Assembly (NCBI RefSeq): GCF_024713945.1
Contig: NC_134680.1
Span: 7,003,501-7,067,500, forward strand
From: Dermatophagoides farinae
Taxonomy: Eukaryota; Arthropoda; Arachnida; Sarcoptiformes; Pyroglyphidae
Direction: 5' to 3'
DNA length: 64,000 nt
Shown here: piece by piece, positions 57,262-64,000 of the stretch
Position numbering within the stretch: the first letter of the stretch is position 1
Layout: the number at the start of each line of letters is the position of its first letter
The notes under the pieces: generated by a model
Databases searched by the model: none
Told to the model about the DNA's origin: nothing
The model's input: the letters and a program-made list of their open reading frames with translations, nothing else
Position numbers and translations under genes: made by a program

Positions 57262-57383
57262 TTACCTATCAACATTATTAACATGGACACACAATGGATT
57301 TTGATTTTAATTTATAATTTTAAATTTTTACTCGGCCCATGTTTGATGATTAAATTGAGCATTTTATCAATTGAATTGCAACT
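57262..57383. other. Convergent 3' spacer, Sac1 / ENOPH1-like
   Basis: Only 122 bases separate the two stop codons, so the 3' UTRs very probably overlap. Only weak ATTAAA-type signals are visible. Confidence 0.5.
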
Positions 57384-58214
57384 CTAGACAAATTCAATGT
57401 CAGTAAATGTTCGTGCAATGGGAATGTCGCGGCAAATCTCCAACGCTTGATCAACAGCGGGACCATGTGTCAACACCAGAATGACATTCATACCGGCCTG
57501 TTTGGCTGCTTTGCCTTGTTCGGCCGATTTCGTTAGAAAGATAACGTCGGCCAGACTTTGACCAATTTTGGCTGCCACTTTGGTGAATGTTTCCGGGTTT
57601 AATAGTGGTCCGATCGATGTGTCAAAGTGGTCGTCGATGACCAGATTTAGATCTCCATGCGAAGTTTTCGACATGAATTTTCGGCTTGCTTCGGCCCAAC
57701 CATTGGACAGTATGTACAGTTTGATTGCTTTCGTATTCTTCCATCGTTGCACTGTGATGGCCACATCTGAATACACGGGTGTGGACAGTTTGTTGCGGTC
57801 ATAGCCATCGAACCAGACCTGGAAACGGAAGAAAGCATACGCCTTGGTCTCTTTCTCATTGTCCATACAATACTGGATGTAACGACAGACTTGTTCGATG
57901 GCATCCTTTTTTCGATTTCGCGAAACAGTGGTGCTTGGACTTTTCATTGATGAGCTACTAACGCTGCTTTGGCTGTTGTTTTTTTTTGAACTTCCCATCT
58001 GGATTTTCGGGGCTTTCGAATCTTTTTCTGCAGCTTCTGCCAATTTCTTCACTGCTTCTGCACATTCGGGTTTGGACCAATTGTTTTCGAGGTAAACACG
58101 GTAGGCGACCTTGAAATAGGGTATCAATAGCTTTTCGACAAATGATTCACGGGCCACAGTGCCAGCAATGTCAAACAAAACGGCGTTTGGTTTTTTTACT
58201 TTAACTTGAACCAT
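57384..58214 (-). CDS. Enolase-phosphatase E1-like protein, predicted catalytically dead
   Basis: It is related to ENOPH1/MASA, the HAD-superfamily enzyme of the methionine salvage pathway. Single exon, 276 aa, close to the family size. Shared blocks include KPNAVLFDIAGTVARESFV, the region around HFDTSIGPLLNPETFTKVAA and VIFLTKSAEQGKAAKQAGMN. The catalytic set is largely lost: motif I DxEGT reads DIAGT (Asp15 kept, the acid/base Glu is Ala17), the motif III Lys in the family DTKIG is Ser (about residue 200), and motif IV LTD is LTK (about residue 229). Motif II is present as SNG. A Ser/Lys-rich insert (about residues 70-105) replaces a less biased segment. The frame is clean, so this is a conserved-looking pseudoenzyme or neofunctionalised paralogue, not a decayed gene. 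Function unknown. Confidence 0.85.
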   Translation of the reverse strand: MVQVKVKKPNAVLFDIAGTVARESFVEKLLIPYFKVAYRVYLENNWSKPECAEAVKKLAEAAEKDSKAPKIQMGSSKKNNSQSSVSSSSMKSPSTTVSRNRKKDAIEQVCRYIQYCMDNEKETKAYAFFRFQVWFDGYDRNKLSTPVYSDVAITVQRWKNTKAIKLYILSNGWAEASRKFMSKTSHGDLNLVIDDHFDTSIGPLLNPETFTKVAAKIGQSLADVIFLTKSAEQGKAAKQAGMNVILVLTHGPAVDQALEICRDIPIARTFTDIEFV

Positions 58215-58477
58215 ATTCCTAGCAGTGATATGTTTCCATGTTCGGACATTGCTTTCATATGATATGCAGCCAATTAGATTGTGATTAGATTAAAATGTTT
58301 TAAATTAAATTAAATCATCAATCATTTCATTGTTCCATTATTGCATTGTTTCAGCACAAAAAACTTTCCGTCAACAACGAATAGGGAGAAACTTTCCATC
58401 CATGCTACACGTGACCACAACATTCAAATTGATTGATTCATTTTATTAGTAAAAAAAAAAGAAAAAAATTGAAATCC
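58215..58477. promoter_or_regulatory. Bidirectional promoter region, ENOPH1-like / WDR18
   Basis: A 263-base gap between divergent start codons, including a poly-A run at about 58451-58468 just before the WDR18 ATG. Shared promoter activity is inferred from layout only. Confidence 0.5.
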
Positions 58478-60350
58478 ATGGCCCGAACTCAGGTATGACC
58501 TCCAATTTGACACATTTAGATTTGCATTTCAAATGTTTATTGTTTTGACATGAAAAGGTTGCGATAAGTACGCCAATGTGTCCATCGGATGGCGGTGATT
58601 GTATTGCCGTTTGGGATGTGAGTACGGGCAACATGCTAAGTACGTATCGATCATCAACCAGCCAACTTATACCGCGACATTGTATCGATCGAATTGGCTA
58701 CCAATATCTGATAAATGGTTATCAGAATTCTCCGTTGGTTCACGTTTGGTCATTGGATGGAAAAGATCGTCTGCATTTGAAATTGATCCTTCCAGGTAAT
58801 GTTGGAGCATTGTGTGTCACAGCGGACGGCAATTACTGTCTCACGGCTATTGATACACGTTTGTATATTTGGCAATTGGCATCCGGATATTTATTGGCCG
58901 TACTTGATGGCCATTATCAGCCGATTCGTGTGGTCAGAGTGACCAATGACCAGTCATATTTTATCACTGGTGGCGATGATGGTATCATTTTGATCTGGAA
59001 TCTTGCCAAAGTAATTGTGCCAGATTCTCGACAATCGTTTTCAGTGGTCGATGGCCATTCCAGTCGCTTAGAGCCGGATCGGACAATCACAAATTCATCG
59101 ACTGCAATCATTGACATCCATATTGGTCATGGAGGGGGGCCAAACGGTCGTTTTGTTGTTTGCAGTGAACAATCATCTACAGTGAAAATGTATCAACTGC
59201 CCACCGGAATTCATTTGGCTTCGATAACGTTTCCACAATCGATTGTATCGGCCGTTATGGATCGTATGGAACGAGCTTTATTCGTAGGATCGACTAATGG
59301 TCCTGTCTATGAAGTTTTGCTGTCTCGAGTTTGGCAACAAACGCAAAGAGAAGGTGACCACCAATCAGTACACTTGGATTTATCATGCATAGATGATGAT
59401 GATGATGAAAAATCGTCCGATCAGAATAGACAAGTGATGATCGGTCATACACGAGCCGTATACTCAATGGCCATAACAATTGATGGCCAAGCATTGTTGA
59501 CTGGATCACAAGATCAAACGATTCGTTTGTGGCACATTGGCAGTCATCAATGCATGCGAACTGTTCACTGCAAAGGACCTGTATCGAATCTAATGGTATG
59601 GCCCAGTATGGCTGGTCTGTTTCTCTTGGATTCGCTTGAATCAAGCAATTATTCCCTGAACAATGTGGATAACAATCAGATAGATCCTTCGCTATCGAGT
59701 TCGAACACTGGATCATTGGCAAAACGTCGACGAGGTAAATTATCTCCAATCTCCAGCAGCATCTACTCGAGGTCACAATCGATTGAGCAGACATTGAGAA
59801 CGTTGCCGAATCCTTCGAAACCGATATGTTCCGTCTTTCAACGTGATGTATTTCAACTGCGATTCAATCCAATTAGTCTGATCCAGTCAAACAGGCGTGG
59901 CCAGCCACAACAAGTGGAACCAACAGACGATTCTGGCCTGGTGAATGCATTCGATCATGGTGGCTGCCTTTGGACACGAAACGATCAAACATCGGGCCGA
60001 GAATTCTGGCCCGCAGGATGGTCCACCTTTATGATGCCATACTTGGATGAATGGCAACATTGCAACCAGGTTCGTAATGATTAGTGAATAGTGATTAGTG
60101 ATTAGTGATTATTTAATGATTTTTATTGCAGAAATACTTGTTATCCGATTCAAATGAAAAGTGCAATCAAGAAAATGGTGTTCATCGGACGAATGATATC
60201 CACAATGACCATGGCGATGATGGGGTGATTTCCAAGTTGCGACAAGCCAACCAGCAACTATATCAGTATGCCATCGAAGCGATATTCGATGGCCAGTCCG
60301 CCGATTCGGTTACCGGTGGCCACGTAGAATGCATTGAGCTGAACGAATAG
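58478..60350 (+). CDS. WDR18: WD repeat-containing protein 18 (Ipi3 homologue)
   Basis: Component of the Rix1/PELP1-TEX10-WDR18 complex needed for 60S ribosome maturation in the nucleus. Exons: 58478-58492 (15 bases, MARTQ), 58558-60069, 60132-60350, giving 581 aa. The tiny first exon restores the WDR18 N-terminal pattern (MARTQVAISTPMCPSDGGDC, then VWD). The propeller blades show WDR18-specific sequences: KLILPGNVGALCVTADGNYC, LYIWQLASGYLLAVLDGHYQ, FITGGDDGIILIWNLAKV, VVCSEQSSTVKMYQLPTGIH, VGSTNGPVYEVLLSRVW, GQALLTGSQDQTIRLWHIGS and HQCMRTVHCKGPVSNLMVWP. The C-terminal part is longer than in vertebrates, with Ser-rich sequence, and ends in a short helix (ISKLRQANQQLYQYAIEAIF) corresponding to the family's coiled-coil tail. 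AATAAA at 60535. Confidence 0.9.
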
Positions 60351-60534
60351 AAAAGTGCACGATTTACTTGATTATGTTGACTCCATGCACATTGAATTTG
60401 ACTGTTTTGCTTTGTGTCATGGTGGGCTGGCCGGTTAATTGTTCGCTTGGCATAACTTTGAGTTGGTTCCATCTGTGTGTATGTTGTATATGAGAATGTG
60501 CATAACAAAAACATGTTAGTGAATTGTAATTGTA

Positions 60535-60540
60535 AATAAA
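60535..60540 (+). terminator. Polyadenylation signal of WDR18
   Basis: AATAAA 184 bases after the WDR18 stop, immediately before a TG microsatellite. Confidence 0.55.
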
Positions 60541-60544
60541 TAGA

Positions 60545-60567
60545 TGTGTGTGTGTGTGTGTGTGTGT
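60545..60567. repeat. (TG)n microsatellite between convergent 3' ends
   Basis: About 11 TG units directly after the WDR18 AATAAA. On the plus strand a GT-rich tract here is placed as a downstream element of the polyadenylation site would be. Confidence 0.9.
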
Positions 60568-60578
60568 AGAAACTTGGA

Positions 60579-60584
60579 TTTATT
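60579..60584 (-). terminator. Polyadenylation signal of the mucin-like gene
   Basis: Minus-strand AATAAA 49 bases past the TGA at 60634 that ends the predicted tail exon. Its presence supports that exon being the last one. Confidence 0.6.
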
Positions 60585-60633
60585 TTTGATGATGAAATAA
60601 AACAAATATATAACCAAATGGGACAAATTTGGG

Positions 60634-63600
60634 TCAGAATCGTTGTATGAATGATGACAGGGTGAATTTCGGTTTAGGAGCTGCATCAACGGGCTTGTTG
60701 TCTGTTTGGGATTGTTTGACTGCCATGCAAGGGTGAACAAGTCGATTCTTGAGCAATGACCAATAATAACGGGCTCTATCCACTAATTGTTGGCCAAAAG
60801 TGGTTTGCTCACCAGTAACCGATGATGAGGATCGTTTTTGGCCATATCTAAATTATTCAAAAGAATCTTCGGTCACAATTGATTGTGATTGAGGTGATTG
60901 GATCGAGGGAAATGTGTGAATGAGTCAGATTCAATGTTATTCAATGTTACTATATACGATAGACTATGCACGCATCATATCGATTTATTGGGCCATAACT
61001 AATGGTCAATGAACAATTTGATTGGACTGAAATCGCTTGAGAATAATTGAATATATTGTTATGGATAATGGCGAGTTTTGAATGTCAAAATGCAATTCTA
61101 TCGTGCTTGGTTTGCGTGTAAATGAGAGATTTTCGTTGAAATGAAATGCCATAATTGCGATATTAATTTATGACGACCATGATGATGATGAGGGTGACAG
61201 GAATGGGGTCTCCACTAGTTTTGGGCGTCATGTCGATCAGATGGCCAATCGATCACCAAAGCCACCATTGTCTTGGGAGACCATCACGATGAGTTGACCT
61301 TGACTTTCGGAATCTGTTTGGTTCGGAATTTGTTTTGGTGTGTGTGTGTGTGTGTGTATTTTCAATGAAAAATTGATTCATTTGAAATCATTGACAATCG
61401 AATGGTTTAATGGCCAAGCTAAATTTAGTTTATGACTATTTCATATGCTTGCTCTAGTTCTCGTCTATTGCTAGCCAGAATGTTTTACGTGATGATTACT
61501 CACATCATTTGGTTAGTTTAGCAGATTGGTAGTTTGGGAATGCAAAAAAAGCAATTAAAGACTTACGAGTAAAATGCAATTGCGGCCACCATGACAAACA
61601 TCAATGAACCGAGAGCAATGAGTGCTCCGATCAGACCAACCTGAACACGGGAAAGTTGTTGATGTGGACGATGAGCTGTCGGCGGATCATGCTGATTCGA
61701 TTTGAGTGAATATGATTGATGACCCCCCAACTGGCTATTTGTTGTGGATTCTTCGTCTAATTTCGATGCATCGGCTGTTGTTGAGGTTGTGGCGGTGGTG
61801 GTGGTGGTTGTGTCATCGAATTTGGATCTTAAATCTTCGGATGGTGAATGGTATCTAGGTGGTGGGTTGGCTGTCACCGATTCCACCGATTCGATGTCCT
61901 CATCCACTTCGTACTCACTTTGTTTTGGTGGTGAATTTGAATTAAAATGTGGCCTTAACCTTTGATTCATGTGTGGTGATGATGAGGAAGCCTTTTTGTA
62001 TTCGATATCTGGACCTTCTTCTTCAGTGATGAATGAGGCATCGGAAAGGCATTCAGTCACACCGACACATTCGTCAGTCATCAGTGGTTGATTGCAGTAG
62101 AAATAGTTATTGGGATTGGGCCGGTAGTACCGGATCATAGGCGGCGGCATGTCGGTTGTGGTTGAAGAGGAACTGGTTTCCAATTGGAAAACGCCATCTT
62201 GCATTTGATCTTGCAAATAGGATTGCCGCTCGAAAAGACGACACATGCGACTCATTCGGCCATCACAGTGAATGATACCATCACCGAAACACTGAAACTG
62301 CGAACGTCGAACCATGGCCATAGTTGGACATATAGCGTCGATACGGAAATGGCATTGACGGGGAAGAGGAGCGGCCATCATTGTTGGCTGACCGTGCGGA
62401 AATCCAGCCGATAGTCCGGGTGGCGGTGGTGGCATGAACGGTATGATTGGCTGATTGTATGGCGCCGGTGGTTGATTAATAGGCGCCATCATAGGATGGA
62501 ACATTGGAATCGGAGGACCATCCATCAAGTCTTGGTCATGATGATGATGTGGCCGAAATGTCTCCATCATCGGATGAATTGGCATCGATGATGATGGAAT
62601 TTCAGTGCTGGTGCTGGTGCTGGTGGTGGTTGTAGTCGGTCGACGTTTGAAATAACCATCGTCCCGAGAATCATCATACTGTGGTGGAAGCGTAATGGTC
62701 ACTGTTTCATAGACGTCTTCACGCTTGGCTGTTGTTGGCGTTTCAGTGGTTTTGGTGGTGGTCACACCTTCATCGATCTCTACATTCCCGTCGCCCTCCA
62801 CCGCCGAATCTGTAACTTCTTCTTCAACTTCTTCTTCTTCTTCTTCTGTTATGGGTGTTGTCGTTGTGGTTGTGATTAAATCCGCATTTCTGACGTCTTG
62901 TTTTTTCCTTCTGTTTAATTCTTGGGCCGTCGTTATAATAGCAGTGATGGTGGTGGGTGATTGTGTTGTTGTCGTCGTCGATGTTGTGGTGGTGGTTGAA
63001 GATCGTTTCGTTGGTTGGTCATAGAGCAAAAGTTGTTGATCGCCACTTTTCACCTTAACCTTGACTAGCGTTTTCTTTTTCTTCTTGCCAAACTGATTGG
63101 CTCTACCCTCGCGGACATCTTTGTTGATGGGAGTGGCTGTAGTGGTTGATGTGGCCGACGGAAAAGTTTTCACCAAGGTGGTCAATCGAGGCACAGCGGT
63201 TGTGTGGTGGCCATTTCCACCGAGACGAATGTACTTTTTTCTGATGTTTCGGATGCTGGTGACCGATGGGGATGGTGCGACATGGTGTGGTGGAGCGACA
63301 GTAGTGGTAGTCAGATTGAGCCGTCTGTGGCGATTGATGATAATTTGGGTGAAATTGATGAATCGAGCTTGGCGAATGTTTTCGTCTGAAGATTGTTTCG
63401 GTGTTGGCGCTATGAACAGAGAACGGGATGGCGATCTTAGTAATGATGCTCGACCTGGTTGCTTTTCCATATCGTCATCGTGGATCATTTCGATATTTGA
63501 AACGGTGGACAAATCCTCTAGCGACATGATCACTTCCGTGTTGTTGATTGTTAGAGCTATGGTGTGGTGTTTACACAATGATGATGATCAATAATGACAT

Positions 63601-63867
63601 GATGATGATGTCATGCACAAATCACTTACCATGATGAATGGCCATGTTTATCGAGATGATCATGATGGCCAACCACAATGATGACATGGATGAATGTGGT
63701 GTTAATGATCTTATCCAGTTTGGCCATATCGAACATTTTGTCCACCTTTTGTTGACGTTATTATTATAGTCCATTGTTGGATTAACATGGTGGTGAGGGC
63801 CATTTTCCACTGACGCGATAATTACTGGGTCCATTTCCGGACTTGACTGATGATCAGCAGCTTTCAT
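60634..63867 (-). CDS. Thr-rich mucin-like single-pass membrane protein
   Basis: No named family recognised. Exons in transcript order: 63867-63630, 63556-61567, 60847-60634, GT-AG with matching phases, giving 813 aa. Exon 1 ends in a hydrophobic signal-like segment (SSLWLAIMIISINMAIHH), and translation may really begin at the internal Met just before it. The long ectodomain carries many Thr runs (mucin-like, probable O-glycosylation), a poly-Glu run, a Pro/Met-rich stretch (PFMPPPPPGL) and a small Cys-containing block (about QCHFRIDAICPTMAMVRRSQ to CVGVTECLSD). A membrane helix VGLIGALIALGSLMFVMVAA follows. A naive reading stops at TAA right after AFYS, but that TAA is inside a perfect GTAAGT donor; the 214-base last exon adds a basic cytoplasmic tail (YGQKRSSSS... 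to LSSFIQRF). The insect/mite cuticle or gut-lining role seen for such proteins is only a guess. Confidence 0.75.
60848..61566 (-). other. Intron of the mucin-like gene
   Basis: A 719-base intron on the minus strand with donor GTAAGT and acceptor TTTAG. It contains one TG microsatellite (about 61339-61357) and no coding signal that I can support. Confidence 0.6.
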
Positions 63868-64000
63868 CTGGAAAAATGATGGGAAAAGGTTGAATGAACC
63901 AATGCATACAGTGATAATGATTGTTTGTAACAGGATACCAAAGGGGTTGCCTTTGTTGTTTGAGAGGATGACGATGGAATGATTGTTTCGCTGATAATTA
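63868..64000. other. Upstream of the mucin-like gene, window edge
   Basis: Presumptive promoter or 5' UTR of the mucin-like gene. No feature is distinguishable in the 133 bases available, and further upstream exons could lie outside the window. Confidence 0.4.

Noticed and set aside
62725-63024. 99-aa plus-strand Val/Ser-rich frame
   Set aside because: Antisense shadow of Thr-codon repeats in the mucin-like gene.

Overview
This is a eukaryotic, AT-rich window with short GT-AG introns, AATAAA polyadenylation signals and many ATC/GAT, CAA/TTG and GT microsatellites. Gene content (an arthropod-type ryanodine receptor, protein kinase D, Bre1, Sac1 and WDR18), compact gene spacing and base composition suggest an arthropod, most likely a mite of the house-dust-mite/scab-mite group. 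That placement is inference; no species can be proved from the sequence. I see no CRISPR array, insertion sequence, viral gene or convincing tRNA/rRNA.

Layout. 1-3444 is non-coding. 3445-5368 holds Tim23 and an ABHD17-like hydrolase, only 96 bases apart. 6443-23003 is a complete ryanodine receptor in 11 exons (about 5144 aa after discounting two extra bases), with one exon of 10.5 kb. 23004-30571 is largely empty. Protein kinase D occupies about 30.6-46.2 kb, with two competing first-exon candidates and introns of several kb. From 46.5 kb to the end genes are packed and alternate in strand: an unknown type I membrane protein (-), Bre1/RNF20 (-), prefoldin 1 (+), UQCRQ (+), mitochondrial poly(A) polymerase (-), Sac1 phosphoinositide phosphatase (+), an enolase-phosphatase-E1-like protein lacking its catalytic residues (-), WDR18/Ipi3 (+) and a Thr-rich mucin-like membrane protein (-). 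Three head-to-head pairs share intergenic gaps of 230-290 bases.

Exon-intron structures were built by hand from splice sites and reading phase; in every multi-exon gene listed the exon lengths sum to whole codons. The ryanodine receptor (Ca2+ release) and PKD (a diacylglycerol-regulated kinase) both belong to Ca2+/lipid signalling, and Sac1 acts in ER/Golgi phosphoinositide turnover. Tim23, UQCRQ and the mitochondrial poly(A) polymerase are mitochondrial. Otherwise I see no operon-like logic.

Most notable: (1) an ENOPH1 homologue that has lost three of the four HAD catalytic positions; (2) three independent single-base (+1) frame breaks in otherwise intact, conserved genes (two in RyR, one in Sac1), most simply assembly indels but worth testing; (3) exons easily missed by ORF calling, namely a 15-base coding first exon in WDR18 and a cytoplasmic-tail exon in the mucin-like gene; (4) a valine in RyR at the site corresponding to the insect diamide-resistance glycine.
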